Source: Rhizobium sp. ARZ01 (lineage in GTDB: Bacteria > Pseudomonadota > Alphaproteobacteria > Rhizobiales > Rhizobiaceae). Taken from it: a DNA stretch of 64,000 nt. Shown here piece by piece: positions 27,475 to 34,968 of this stretch. The number at the start of each line of letters is the position of its first letter. Position 1 is the stretch's first letter. The stretch covers positions 248,001 through 312,000 of the forward strand of contig NZ_JACVAE010000005.1 in the NCBI RefSeq assembly GCF_014851675.1. Reading direction: 5' to 3'. The position numbers and the translations under genes are program-made. The notes below the pieces were generated by a model. It had not been told where the DNA came from. It made no database searches and worked only from the letters and a program-made list of their open reading frames with translations.

Positions 27475-27589
27475 TTGGGGCCAGGGTAGCCAACCCTCAA
27501 ACAGCAGAGCCCGTGACATGACTGCTGAAGCGCTGATAGTGGGCGCTTCTATGCCAAACAGCAAAGGGTCAATTAAGGTCACTTCGAGG
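27475..27589 (-). repeat. Structured intergenic repeat, copy 2 of 3 (leader of the gene at 27089)
   Basis: On the minus strand it forms the immediate 5' leader of the 123-residue gene. CAGCAG pairs with CTGCTG (14-nt loop), and near the ribosome site AGGGT pairs with ACCCT. Copy 1 has AGGGCA/TGCCCT at the same place, a compensatory change that argues for a real RNA hairpin. The copies share CCCTGGCCCCAA between hairpin and ribosome site. Confidence 0.65.
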
Positions 27590-27841
27590 CGATGCTTCAT
27601 GGCACATACCCGCGTCAACTTTTGACGGGTATTGCGTGCTCGGGTACTCTAATCTGCCTGCCGGGGTGGAGCTCGCTGATCGTAACCGTGCTACTGGGAG
27701 GTGATCGCGCTTTGCCTCGACAGGCACAAAAGCAGCACAGAAAGGTGGGAACGTTTCGCCCGGCCTTATTTGTTGCCAGTCCGGCGCTGTGGAACATTGG
27801 CATCCAGTTGCAGTTATGCCCCTTGATTTGGAGGAATGGTC

Positions 27842-28198
27842 ATGGGCATCGACAACGCACCCACCGAAAAAGGTAAAAAAGGAGCGCGGGGTCTTCATAA
27901 GTCCGCGCGTGCAGAAGAGCGGAAGGTCGAAGCTGAGAAGGGTTCGGACCTTGCAAAGGGCGCGGATCGCCATTTGGATGTGAGCCGAGGTTCTTGGAAG
28001 GTACATAAACTGGTCGCCTCTCATTCGGTTCGCCACCAGGCCTCCCTCCGGCCGGTTTTCGTTGCCCAGAATTGCGCGGGAACTTTTGTAAGTCCCATCG
28101 ATTGGCTTCTCCAGGAAGGAAGCAATCATGGGCACGAACACACCGCGAGATGGAGCACCGGGCACAACCGATCAATCCCCTCGTTGGGAAGGACCTGA
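27842..28198 (+). CDS. Hypothetical small charged protein (C-terminal half doubtful)
   Basis: GGAGGA lies six bases before the ATG. The first ~50 residues ('MGIDNAPTEKGKKGARG', 'RAEERKVEAEKGSDLAKGADRHL') look like a small charged rhizobial protein. After that the frame runs through what appears to be leader sequence of the next gene and overlaps it, so a frameshift probably removed the original stop. Not recognised. Confidence 0.4.
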   Translation: MGIDNAPTEKGKKGARGLHKSARAEERKVEAEKGSDLAKGADRHLDVSRGSWKVHKLVASHSVRHQASLRPVFVAQNCAGTFVSPIDWLLQEGSNHGHEHTARWSTGHNRSIPSLGRT

Positions 28199-28307
28199 GG
28201 AAACGAGACCACGTGGGTATCTTCCGGCGAAGGATAATCCCGACGTAGACCGTGACGCCGTGGGAGAAAACACAGAGATGAGCGCAATCGACCCTCGGAC
28301 GCTCTGA
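28128..28307 (+). CDS. Hypothetical 59-residue protein
   Basis: A short frame with a strong site AGGAAGGA eight bases before its ATG. The product begins 'MGTNTPRDGAPGTTDQSPRW' and is polar and proline-rich, without membrane or DNA-binding features. A degraded frame continues after its stop to about 28527 ('DPDKDWDINFDESEPD') and ends just before the terminator at 28549, so the gene may once have been longer. Confidence 0.4.
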   Translation: MGTNTPRDGAPGTTDQSPRWEGPEETRPRGYLPAKDNPDVDRDAVGENTEMSAIDPRTL

Positions 28308-28548
28308 AAACAAGAGACACGCCCAATCCCGAGAAGGATGCCAGGGTCAGTACGCAAGGTCGCGTGCCGATCGTGAAAGCCAAAGCACGGGCGTAGCAAG
28401 TGCCAAGCCGACTGTAGTAAGCGGTTCCGCAGATGCGACTCGAAACCCACCTGGATCCGTGGACCCCGATAAGGACTGGGACATCAATTTCGATGAATCC
28501 GAGCCAGATCGTTCCCGTTCCCGCTAAAACCCATGCCGAAACCCACAG

Positions 28549-28579
28549 CCCGTCGCCTAACCGCGGCGGGTTTTCGTTT
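28549..28579 (+). terminator. Rho-independent terminator
   Basis: CCCGTCGC pairs with GCGGCGGG (one G-U) around a 6-base loop and is followed by TTTTCGTTT. It ends the + strand small-gene transcript whose last frame stops at 28527. Confidence 0.7.
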
Positions 28580-28615
28580 GTGGAGAGAGGATGTCGGAAC
28601 AGTCCGCAAGGTGAT

Positions 28616-28813
28616 CTACCTAATAGCGGTCAGCATTTTGACGACTGTCTGCTCGTCCTCCTGAACCGAAAAAGTGATCCCGTTCCCGTGTGTGTCTAGA
28701 CCAGTGGTCAAGATTGCAGTGAACTTCGGCTGTGCCGTCACAGACACAACGTGATCCGGGTTCAGGTAGAGGCTTGCCCCGCTCCCCGATTGCGAGAAAT
28801 GAACGAGTTTCAT
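28616..28813 (-). CDS. Hypothetical 65-residue protein
   Basis: Starts with a strong GGGAGG site seven bases before the ATG. The sequence 'MKLVHFSQSGSGASLYLNPD' then 'HVVSVTAQ' and 'DTHGNGITFSVQEDEQTVVKML' looks like a compact beta-strand protein with a final helix. It resembles small uncharacterised rhizobial or phage-associated proteins. Function unknown. Confidence 0.6.
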   Translation of the reverse strand: MKLVHFSQSGSGASLYLNPDHVVSVTAQPKFTAILTTGLDTHGNGITFSVQEDEQTVVKMLTAIR

Positions 28814-28855
28814 GATGATCCTCCCAGCTTGACCCGTGAGCGAAAATCGCCGGGC

Positions 28856-29086
28856 ATGAGAGCACGACCGAAGCCTAAGCTCAAGACGCTGAAGCCTCTC
28901 GTGGCAACCATCAAGCCGCTGGTCGGCGGGATGCCGGGAGACGAACGGGCACGAGATGCCCACCGCCGGCAGCACCAACCTGATGTTCCTCGCACCTGCC
29001 AACAAGGCTTAGGGTGCTGCCATCGCCTCCAGCTTTTCGGCATCGCGAATACCATCCTGAGCGAGGCTGAAAAGCCTTCGGGCTAG
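28856..29086 (+). pseudogene. HNH-endonuclease N-terminal remnant (phage type)
   Basis: From the ATG the frame reads 'RPKPKLKTLKPLVATIKP' and 'GDERARDAHRRQHQP', the conserved basic leader of phage HNH endonucleases that normally continues 'W..WY.T..W...R'. That continuation and the HNH core are missing; the frame runs into unrelated sequence to a stop at 29086. The last part of this remnant is repeated at 40934. Confidence 0.45.
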
Positions 29087-29212
29087 TGCTTCAGCCTCAT
29101 CACTGTTTGGTCTGATTTGCCGGCTCTGGCAGATCTTGTCGAACACGTTGCTGACCATCATCAGCGCGGCAGGATCAAAAGTTTTGTCGTTGGGTACGTG
29201 GCGATAGATCAT
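29009..29212 (-). CDS. Small helical protein, rhizobial family (paralogue of 32149)
   Basis: 67 residues starting 'MIYRHVPNDKTFDPAALMM'. The core 'VSNVFDKICQSRQIRPNSDEAEALARRLFSLAQDGIRDAEKL' shares with the 74-residue protein at 32149 the pattern 'VFD.(I/L)C......S..A(D/E).LAR.(I/L)....(A/D)G.RD'. GGGAG lies nine bases before the ATG. Function unknown. Fragmentary relatives are at 29790 and 40853. Confidence 0.6.
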   Translation of the reverse strand: MIYRHVPNDKTFDPAALMMVSNVFDKICQSRQIRPNSDEAEALARRLFSLAQDGIRDAEKLEAMAAP

Positions 29213-29317
29213 TGCTGCTTCTCCCTCGGGATGGCGCGCCTCCAATGCGCCGCTTCGAAAAAGCCCGCCGAAAATTTATGAACAGTTCGCGCTCGATTCA
29301 AGTGCTTGAGGTTGACG

Positions 29318-29640
29318 ATGTTCCCCACTGAAAATACCGCCGTCCGTCGTCAGCTTGGCGAACTCGCCGAGGGAATGCGGGGGCTCCAGCAGTCCCTTCG
29401 CCGGATGGAGGAAGCGGCCAGCGATCGGAAGATAAGTCGGCTGAGAGCCGGGCGCCGTCCACAAGCGCATGGACGAGCTGGTTTCGCGCGTCGGCCATCT
29501 CGAAGCAGGCGTGTCCGAATTGAAGGACGATGTTGCGGAGATGAAGCCGGTCACCGATGACGTGAAGCGCTTGAAGCTGATGGGCATCGGGGCACTGGGC
29601 GTCAAAAGGCAAAGCGGTAAACGCCAAAGAGCCCGGCGTC
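29318..29640 (+). pseudogene. DUF1515 domain protein, frameshifted (copy A)
   Basis: The first frame gives 'TENTAVRRQLGELAEGMRGL' and 'RRMEEAASDRK'. The second frame gives 'VHKRMDELVSRVGHLEAGVS' and 'DVKRLKLMGIGALG'. Together these are a DUF1515 protein (coiled helices, then a membrane helix). The two frames meet near 29445-29465, and the membrane helix is lost after 'GIGALG'. The same frameshift is present in the copy at 41216. Confidence 0.65.
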
Positions 29641-29789
29641 GGGCACGCCGGGCTAGGCGGCAGTTGAGACTGCAGGTGGCGGAAGCGGGTCCGCCACGCG
29701 CCCTGCTACGCACTCGCGTAAACAGTTCCCGACTGGTGACTCACATCGCCTTAGGACCGTACAGTTGGCTTCGGAACCGCCACTTGCAT

Positions 29790-29935
29790 CGGGTTAGGCG
29801 AGCATGCATGCCCGCCAACAACTCGGCTGGCTCGTGGGTTCCGGCCAGAAACATCTGCGTCAATTTGTCTGGCAAGTTCGTCGGCCACAGCCGAATGATC
29901 GGAGATGCGCTCACATTCGCACACTTTCTCAACTG
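29790..29935 (-). pseudogene. Broken third paralogue of the small helical family
   Basis: One minus frame contains 'ISDHSAVADELARQI', matching 'EHRSATADELARQI' of the protein at 32149. The next frame continues 'MFLAGTHEPAELLAGMHARL', so a frameshift splits it. No start is visible. Confidence 0.5.
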
Positions 29936-29939
29936 GTAA

Positions 29940-30279
29940 AGCGGGAGCCCATTGCAGTACCCGACGTTGTGTGGCGTGGCGAGGGAGGGGTACCGCCGGC
30001 ATGGCGGGTAGAGCCGCCCGCGCTCAAACTACGCTATCGGGGGTCTGATGCAGCTTGAGCCTATCATACGAGTATGCACCTCAAAGGGCCTAGGCGCTAC
30101 CAATCGATTTGCCGTTGAGGCCTTTCTCAAGTGGGCGTAGAATGCTTTCGCGCGGACGTGCCGTTACCAACGGGTATCAAGTCCCCCGATGCCTCCTGTT
30201 GGGATTGTTTGAGAGACGCTGCGACACGCCCGCGTTTTCATCCAATAGCGTCGGATCGTCGTTTGCGCGGCCACAGATC
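29940..30279. other. Non-coding gap, nothing recognised
   Basis: No frame with family features or a credible ribosome site. The sequence just before 30280 gives a weak leader for the small membrane protein. Confidence 0.4.
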
Positions 30280-30477
30280 ATGGACACGCCCCTTCCTCTC
30301 TGGCCGCGACTGATCATCACCGTAATAACGATGTTGGTGGCCAGCTACGTGATCGGCCTAGGCTGGCAGGGAGTATTTGGCGGCTCCATTCCGAGCTATG
30401 TCGCGGGCGTCATCGGAGGCCTTGCTGCGCTCCCGATCTGGGACCTACTCAAGCGTATTGGCCCGTCGGCAAAATGA
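30280..30477 (+). CDS. Small membrane protein, two transmembrane helices
   Basis: 65 residues from 'MDTPLPLWPRLIITVITMLV'. Residues ~9-28 and ~40-57 are hydrophobic ('IITVITMLVASYVIGLGWQG', 'VAGVIGGLAALPIWDLL') with a basic tail. The longer open frame upstream lacks features. Function unknown; comparable small two-helix proteins are common in rhizobial plasmids. Confidence 0.5.
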   Translation: MDTPLPLWPRLIITVITMLVASYVIGLGWQGVFGGSIPSYVAGVIGGLAALPIWDLLKRIGPSAK

Positions 30478-30532
30478 GAGCTTGCCGCGATTTTTCGGCG
30501 GCGTGTGGGGTGTCGAGCAGTTCAATGCGACC

Positions 30533-30691
30533 TTACTGGGCGGCCTTTTCGACGGTTCGTCCAGCACCCTGCGTGGCATTGACCGTGTTGGCCGTGTCCT
30601 GTCCCATGCCGCGGATGGTGTTGGCGCATCCGCCAAGCACCGAAACGGCAACACATACGAAAGTGATGTGGGTAATCATTGACTTCGTCAT
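30533..30691 (-). CDS. Entericidin EcnA/B-family lipoprotein
   Basis: 52 residues. The signal peptide with lipobox 'VSVLGGC' is followed by 'ANTIRGMGQDTANTVNATQGAGRTVEKA', the typical short amphipathic mature part of entericidin-like lipoproteins. GGAGG lies nine bases before the ATG. Attached to a membrane; entericidins respond to stress and can promote lysis, but most rhizobial members are untested. Confidence 0.85.
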   Translation of the reverse strand: MTKSMITHITFVCVAVSVLGGCANTIRGMGQDTANTVNATQGAGRTVEKAAQ

Positions 30692-30862
30692 GATTGGTGT
30701 CCTCCAGAGGAGCAAGCCGCGCGGAGACATTAAGAGCCCGACGCTGTACGATACGCCGGGCCCAGCACGGTTGGGTGTGGCGGAGGGGCCGCCACAATCG
30801 TGGTATACGCTTGAGCCGCGATCTCTGCGATAGCTAAAAGGGACTATTCGCGTAAATGAAGC

Positions 30863-30891
30863 GACCGACGGGAGATACCCCGCCGGTCGCG
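30863..30891 (-). terminator. Stem-loop downstream of the PRC-barrel gene
   Basis: GCGACCG-CGGG and CCCG-CGGTCGC arms form an ~11-bp stem with one internal mismatch and a 6-base loop; TTCATTT follows on the minus strand. It lies 126 bases past the PRC-barrel stop, so its assignment to that gene is tentative. Confidence 0.4.
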
Positions 30892-31016
30892 CTCGGCCGC
30901 CAGGTTGGAGCTGGTGCTGTTTTGAACACCGGCGCAAATAGTAGTCGCTACTTGCTGACAAAGGCATGAACGTGGGCGGGAAATTGCTGCTCCGCAATCT
31001 CCCGCCACACAGCATT

Positions 31017-31404
31017 TCAAAGCACCCGCCGCGTCACGCCGTAGTAATCGTCGATACCGCGAGTGTACCCCGGGTTTGACCAGTCAGGACCGGTTCTATC
31101 GTCAAAGTACGGCGCGCGCTCCAGTTGCTGCTTGTCGAGATCAACGACGTAGCCGCCTGCGCTTTCATCGTACTCCAGCATGTTCCATGGCAGCGGATGG
31201 TAGCTTTCGCAGAAAGCCACCGAAAGACATGACGGCATAAGCGACCTGGCCGGACCGTTTGTCGAGCATGACGTCGTACACGGTGCCAAGGGACTCTCCT
31301 TGACGGTTGTAGACATTAGTGCCCTCGACTTTTCTGGCGGCAATCAAGGTTCCGGTTTCGTTGGTTGCCACGCCGCCCGTGGCAGAGGCATTATAGTCAG
31401 TCAT
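31017..31404 (-). pseudogene. PRC-barrel domain protein, frameshifted
   Basis: The first frame encodes 'TGTLIAARKVEGTNVYNRQG' and 'VYDVMLDKRSGQVAYAVMSFGGFL'. Near 31210 the frame must shift to continue 'ESYHPLPWNMLEYDESAGGY' and 'DYYGVTRRVL'. Intact relatives read '...FGGFLG.GE(S/K)YHPLPW', so about five bases were lost at the junction. Each half is otherwise well preserved, which suggests a recent mutation or a sequence error. Confidence 0.8.
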
Positions 31405-31606
31405 TGATCTTCTCCTTATCGCACTGCACCCCTTTCATCAGGGCCTGCTACTAAACAGGCACATGCTGGGTTCGTTCCCATCGATTCTAATGTGAATTCG
31501 CCAGCGGCGGCCGACGCGTCGGAATTCGCTCTAGTCATGGCGAGGATCCTTCCAGACGGAACTTCTGGTAGTCAGCATTGTTTCTCCGACAAAGGGAGGA
31601 ACGGCA

Positions 31607-31861
31607 ATGACCAGAACGATCGTTCTACTCGTGCTGCTTGAGGCAGCCGCCTCGGGATGTACGGCGACGGAGCAAGGCGCGGGCATTGGCGCAGCTAGTG
31701 GTGCTGTAATCGGCGGTGCAATTACCAATGATGTCAGAGGGGCTGCGGTTGGTGCCGCCATCGGTGGTGTATCGGGCGCTGCGATTGGCAGCGTCGCCGG
31801 CCAGTCTGGGAACTGCTACTATCGAGATGCATACGGTCGCCGCTTTATCGCCGCCTGTTGA
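31607..31861 (+). CDS. Glycine-zipper lipoprotein-like protein
   Basis: 84 residues. The signal peptide ends 'LLEAAASGCTATEQ', close to but not a perfect lipobox. It is followed by a run of glycine-zipper repeats ('GAGIGAASGAVIGGAI', 'GAAVGAAIGGVSGAAIGSVAG') of the YMGG/OmpA-linker kind, and ends with a short 'CYYRDAYGRRF' motif common in rhizobial surface proteins. GGGAGG precedes the ATG. Probably outer-membrane or periplasmic. Confidence 0.75.
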   Translation: MTRTIVLLVLLEAAASGCTATEQGAGIGAASGAVIGGAITNDVRGAAVGAAIGGVSGAAIGSVAGQSGNCYYRDAYGRRFIAAC

Positions 31862-32034
31862 ACGCGGAGACAGAAATCACATTCCCTGACGATATCGAGA
31901 CGGCCATTGCGGAGTTCGCCGCAGAACGTCAGATCACACGAGAGGAGGCGATTGTCCTCGTCCTTCGTGATTGGTTCGAAGAAAATGGCTATATCGCGGT
32001 GGAACCACCCCAGGATAGAGCTGGATACGACTGA
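31858..32034 (+). CDS. Small ribbon-helix-helix-like protein
   Basis: 58 residues starting at a TTG that overlaps the previous stop. 'ITFPDDIETAIAEFAAERQI' then 'TREEAIVLVLRDWFEENGYI' has a strand followed by two helices, as in CopG/Arc DNA-binding proteins. No toxin partner is visible. The TTG start is inferred from coupling, since no ATG is available. Confidence 0.45.
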   Translation: MNAETEITFPDDIETAIAEFAAERQITREEAIVLVLRDWFEENGYIAVEPPQDRAGYD

Positions 32035-32148
32035 CCGGGCGGTGTTCAAACGATGCGCGATCATGGATCGGGCCGAGCGCAAAAACTGACATCCCGGTTT
32101 TCAGAGCGCGCGCCTGCCCTTGCCAGGGTTATCTAAGGGTTCCGCCCA

Positions 32149-32373
32149 TCACCCAACACGGCGCTGAAGGCGGGCTTGCACCAATGTCATTATTCTTTCG
32201 CGGTCGCGTGCGCCGGCCTTGTAGATCTCGAATATCTGTCTGGCGAGTTCATCCGCGGTCGCAGATCGGTGTTCGAATTTATGTTCCTTGCAGAGGTTGT
32301 CGAAGACTTCTTGCAAGATGGCAAGATCTTCCGGCCCGACAAATTCGCCGGCTCGGGTGAAGCGCGTAATCAT
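32149..32373 (-). CDS. Small helical protein, rhizobial family (full-length member)
   Basis: 74 residues. 'ILQEVFDNLCKEHKFEHRSA' then 'TADELARQIFEIYKAGARDRERI' gives two helices separated by a short turn; it is a paralogue of the gene at 29009. GGGAGG lies before the ATG. Function unknown; the conserved 'ADELAR' helix suggests a protein-protein surface. Confidence 0.6.
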   Translation of the reverse strand: MITRFTRAGEFVGPEDLAILQEVFDNLCKEHKFEHRSATADELARQIFEIYKAGARDRERIMTLVQARLQRRVG

Positions 32374-32557
32374 CTCAAGCCTCCCTCATAGAATGCATGA
32401 GAGTGCGCTCGACCTCGCTGCGATTCAAGCAATCACGAGATGTGACCATCGTTAATCCGAGTTGATGTTCAATGGGCCGCGGTCACTCGAACGAGGCCAG
32501 CGACGAGACCGCGCGCCTGGCTGGTTGCGTGGCGCCGACATCTTCGACGGGTGGCGG

Positions 32558-32788
32558 CTAGCGCTTTCCAGGGAGACCCTGTATCGCGTACCGGTGCAGA
32601 TGGGATGTGCTGCCGACGGTATTCCGGTTTAGGATTGTGGCCACCCCTTCGGCATCTGCCTCTGAAAGTCTTATCACCGGGAGGAAGCCGGGTGCCGCAG
32701 CGACGCCGGAACGAATGTCGAAGACCGACCACGTGCCATCGCGCTCACGGCGATGTGCGTACGGCAATGCCTCAGCCGGGCCGGTCAT
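32558..32788 (-). CDS. Hypothetical protein, second half of a split pair
   Basis: 76 residues. 'YAHRRERDGTWSVFDIRSG' and 'LSEADAEGVATILNRNT' align with the C-terminal half of the single protein at 27089. Its ATG overlaps the stop of the 60-residue gene upstream (ATGA), so the two halves are translated as coupled genes. Function unknown. Confidence 0.6.
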   Translation of the reverse strand: MTGPAEALPYAHRRERDGTWSVFDIRSGVAAAPGFLPVIRLSEADAEGVATILNRNTVGSTSHLHRYAIQGLPGKR

Positions 32789-32967
32789 GTGGACGCCTCC
32801 TGCATTGTCCCAGTCATGAAGCGCCGTAGCGCCGCCTGTGAAGGATGATGAAGGGGGCCGGCCAAGGGCGTCAGTTTGGCTGTGATGTATCCGGCCTTCT
32901 TGAGCATTTCTCGGAGAATGCGGCTGTCGCTCGTCCGAAATTCGACGCGCTGGATTTTGGAGGACAT
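32785..32967 (-). CDS. Hypothetical protein, first half of a split pair
   Basis: 60 residues. 'ILREMLKKAGYITAKLTPLAG' aligns with 'LMREMLHRAGYVTSKLEPING' of the fused protein at 27089. AAGGAGG lies eight bases before the ATG, and repeat copy 3 is directly upstream. Confidence 0.65.
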   Translation of the reverse strand: MSSKIQRVEFRTSDSRILREMLKKAGYITAKLTPLAGPLHHPSQAALRRFMTGTMQEAST

Positions 32968-32985
32968 CGTGTCCTCCTTTTCGCA

Positions 32986-33050
32986 TTGGGGGCTAGGGTG
33001 TGGGGGCCCTGAAGCAGCAGCGCCCTGATAACTGGCTGCTGAAGAAATGA
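32986..33050 (-). repeat. Structured intergenic repeat, copy 3 of 3 (leader of the split pair)
   Basis: Shares the CAGCAG/CTGCTG hairpin and the conserved CCCTAGCCCCCAA segment with copies 1 and 2, and sits 19 bases before the start of the 60-residue gene. The second hairpin is AGGG/CCCT here. The right-hand block seen in copies 1 and 2 (AGGTCACTTCGAGG) is not found. Confidence 0.55.
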
Positions 33051-33199
33051 CTCTGCGCGCAACTTCGTTCATTAGCAAGCAACCCACCACTGCCCGGATC
33101 GGTATTCGTCGGACGCGACAGCCCGCCTGAGTCCACCCGCCGGGCGAGCGGTTCATGCGGGCGGCCAGGATGAACGCCGCCGACTAAGACGTTTGTTGA

Positions 33200-33764
33200 C
33201 TATTGGCGACCGGCCCACGCTCGATACCGTGTTTCTTCGTTGTAGGCCTCCTGTTCGACTGAGCCATGGCTGCGAATGTATCTGATGGCGAAGCCCTGCA
33301 CTCCCAGTCTTGATACTGCCGGACATGCGTAAGTTCATGAACCCAGCCGACTACGTTATGGAGCGCATCTGCTTCATGGGCGAAGACGATAACGTAATCG
33401 AGGGTGATGGCATCTGCCGCCCCGTAGCGAAAGCATTCACCTGCAGACTTAGCTCGCCACCGCCGCCAACACGGTAGCGAGTAACGTCCAGGATTCCACT
33501 ATCTACAAACCCCTGCAGCTTTTGCCGAATTGCTGGCGGTATTGGTTGAACGCCCGCCGATAGAGCGTCATCTCTTGAGCTGACGATCGCTTTCTGGAGA
33601 GTTGGAGCAGTCGCCTGAACGATGCCGTCGATCACGTCACCGAGAAGGTCTTCGGCGCGTACGTTGCCAACACCGCAAAACAACCCGACCAACGCGAGTG
33701 CCGTCAAAGCGCTGCAGATGATTCCACTGCGAGACATTGGCCGCTTCCGAGACGGCTGGGCCAT
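33200..33764 (-). pseudogene. DUF4157 (HExxH) protein, two frameshifts
   Basis: A signal-peptide start ('IICSALTALALVGLFCGVGN') and 'VTRYRVGGGGELSLQVNAF' lie in one frame. After a shift near 33424 the second frame gives 'ITLDYVIVFAHEADALHNVVG' in part and the zinc-site motif 'HELTHVRQYQDW'. After another shift near 33292 the end continues 'IRSHGSVEQEAYNEET'. This is the DUF4157 metallopeptidase-like domain. Both shifts are single- or double-base losses, so the gene is recently inactivated unless the sequence is wrong. Confidence 0.75.
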
Positions 33765-33851
33765 CCATAGCTGCCGTCGTTCGCATTCTAATGCAATTGA
33801 ACTGAAACATCCGCCTCCTCGGCGGCAGCCAGGAACGCGAGGCGCACGGCC

Positions 33852-34823
33852 ATGGCGAAGCGCGGCGGCTCAAATCCTGTCGTCAAACCAGACCCGATGC
33901 CAGACCGCATCGAGCCATGCCTTGCGCTACTCGCTCCTTCCCCGCCTGCCGGTCCTCAATGGGCCTTCGAAATCAAATGGGACGGCTATCGGCTCGTCAT
34001 CTACAAGGAGCCTGATGGTTCACGCATCGTGACGCGTGGCGGGCATGACTGGACCGAGCGGTTCCCCACCATTGCCGAAGCTGTCCGGCGCCTGCCAGCA
34101 GAGACCGCCATCCTCGACGGTGAGGCTGTCGCACTCGACGAGCAGGGTCGATTAGACTTCGGCGCCCTTCAACATGCTCTCGGTGGTCGCGGTGGCAGGC
34201 GGCAGGCGCACGAGGTCATCTTCTACGCCTTCGATCTGCTCTACCTGGATGGGCACGATATGCGCGACATGCCGCTGTCCGAGCGGAAGCGGGCGCTTGA
34301 ACCGCTTATTGCCGATGCTGGGCCGACGATCCGCCTGTCGGAGGAGGTCGAAGCCGAGGGCGCCGCCTTCCTCGAGGCAAGCTGCGCAATGGGGTTAGAG
34401 GGTATTATAGCCAAGGATCGGACCTGTGCTTATCGATCCGGGCGCAGGAGCGGATGGCTCAAGATCAAATGCGCCCAAAGAGCGGGGTTCGTGATCGTCG
34501 GCTACGAGCCGTCGCGTGTGGGGTTGGGGGGCATCGGCCGGCTGCTGCTTGCGGCGCGCAAGGGCGATGGCTTGGTCTATGTGGGCGGGGTAGGGACCGG
34601 CTTTAACGAGCGGACGGCCACGCTGCTGCGCGAACACCTCGACAAGATCGCGATTGAGCTGCCGACAGTCGATGTCGGGAAGCGACGTGCAATTTTCGTC
34701 GTGCCGAACCTCGTTGCCGAGATCGAATTCCGGGCGTGGACGAAAGATGGAAAGCTGCGGCATTCATCGTTCAAGGGGCTGCGGGACGCGGTGGATAGCA
34801 GCGCGGTCCTTTCACTCGATTGA
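33852..34823 (+). CDS. ATP-dependent DNA ligase, stand-alone LigD-type ligase domain
   Basis: 323 residues. The adenylation motif is 'FEIKWDGYR' with nucleotide-accepting K42. It is followed by 'ILDGEAVALD', 'FYAFDLLYLDG', 'MGLEGIIAKD', 'WLKIK' and an OB-fold end with 'GGVGTGF' and 'EFRAWTKDGKLRHSSFKGLR'. This is the ligase module of bacterial non-homologous end joining, without the polymerase and nuclease modules of full LigD. No Ku gene is nearby. It may act with Ku encoded elsewhere, or seal breaks during transfer of mobile DNA. Confidence 0.92.
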   Translation: MAKRGGSNPVVKPDPMPDRIEPCLALLAPSPPAGPQWAFEIKWDGYRLVIYKEPDGSRIVTRGGHDWTERFPTIAEAVRRLPAETAILDGEAVALDEQGRLDFGALQHALGGRGGRRQAHEVIFYAFDLLYLDGHDMRDMPLSERKRALEPLIADAGPTIRLSEEVEAEGAAFLEASCAMGLEGIIAKDRTCAYRSGRRSGWLKIKCAQRAGFVIVGYEPSRVGLGGIGRLLLAARKGDGLVYVGGVGTGFNERTATLLREHLDKIAIELPTVDVGKRRAIFVVPNLVAEIEFRAWTKDGKLRHSSFKGLRDAVDSSAVLSLD

Positions 34824-34920
34824 GCCCCGGAAGTTTTACAGCACGCACCTAACCTATTGACCTGCTTTGGGCCGGCTGGGCGTGTTTACTGCGAAGCCTT
34901 TGGCGGAAAACGAATGTCAC

Positions 34921-34968
34921 GAGCTTCCCAAGCTGAATGAGCGGGTTCGATCCCCGCTACCCGCTCCA
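34921..34968 (+). other. tRNA-Gly(CCC) 3' fragment, candidate attachment site
   Basis: From the anticodon loop (TTCCCAA) through the T arm (GCGGGTTCGATCCCCGC) to the acceptor end and CCA, this matches the 3' two thirds of a tRNA-Gly(CCC). The 5' acceptor and D arms are absent upstream. Integrases often recombine at tRNA 3' ends and leave exactly such a partial copy at the far end of an island, so this is a probable att site. Confidence 0.65.

Larger units (their letters stand above)
28915..29694. repeat. Segmental duplication, copy A (partner 40934-41596)
   Basis: The two segments are nearly identical base by base from 'GCCGCTGGTCGGCGGG' to 'GGCGGAAGCGGGTCC', except that copy B lacks about 120 bases (28986-29106 here). 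The segment carries the HNH remnant end, a 67-residue gene and a frameshifted DUF1515 gene. The boundaries show no obvious terminal repeats. Confidence 0.85.

Noticed and set aside
29623..29651. Hairpin AGCCCGGCG/CGCCGGGCT after the DUF1515 copy as a terminator
   Set aside because: No T-run on either strand in a useful position; kept only as part of the duplicated segment.
26801..33050. CRISPR-like interpretation of the three repeats
   Set aside because: Copies are hundreds to thousands of bases apart, unequal in length and not separated by uniform spacers; no cas genes.
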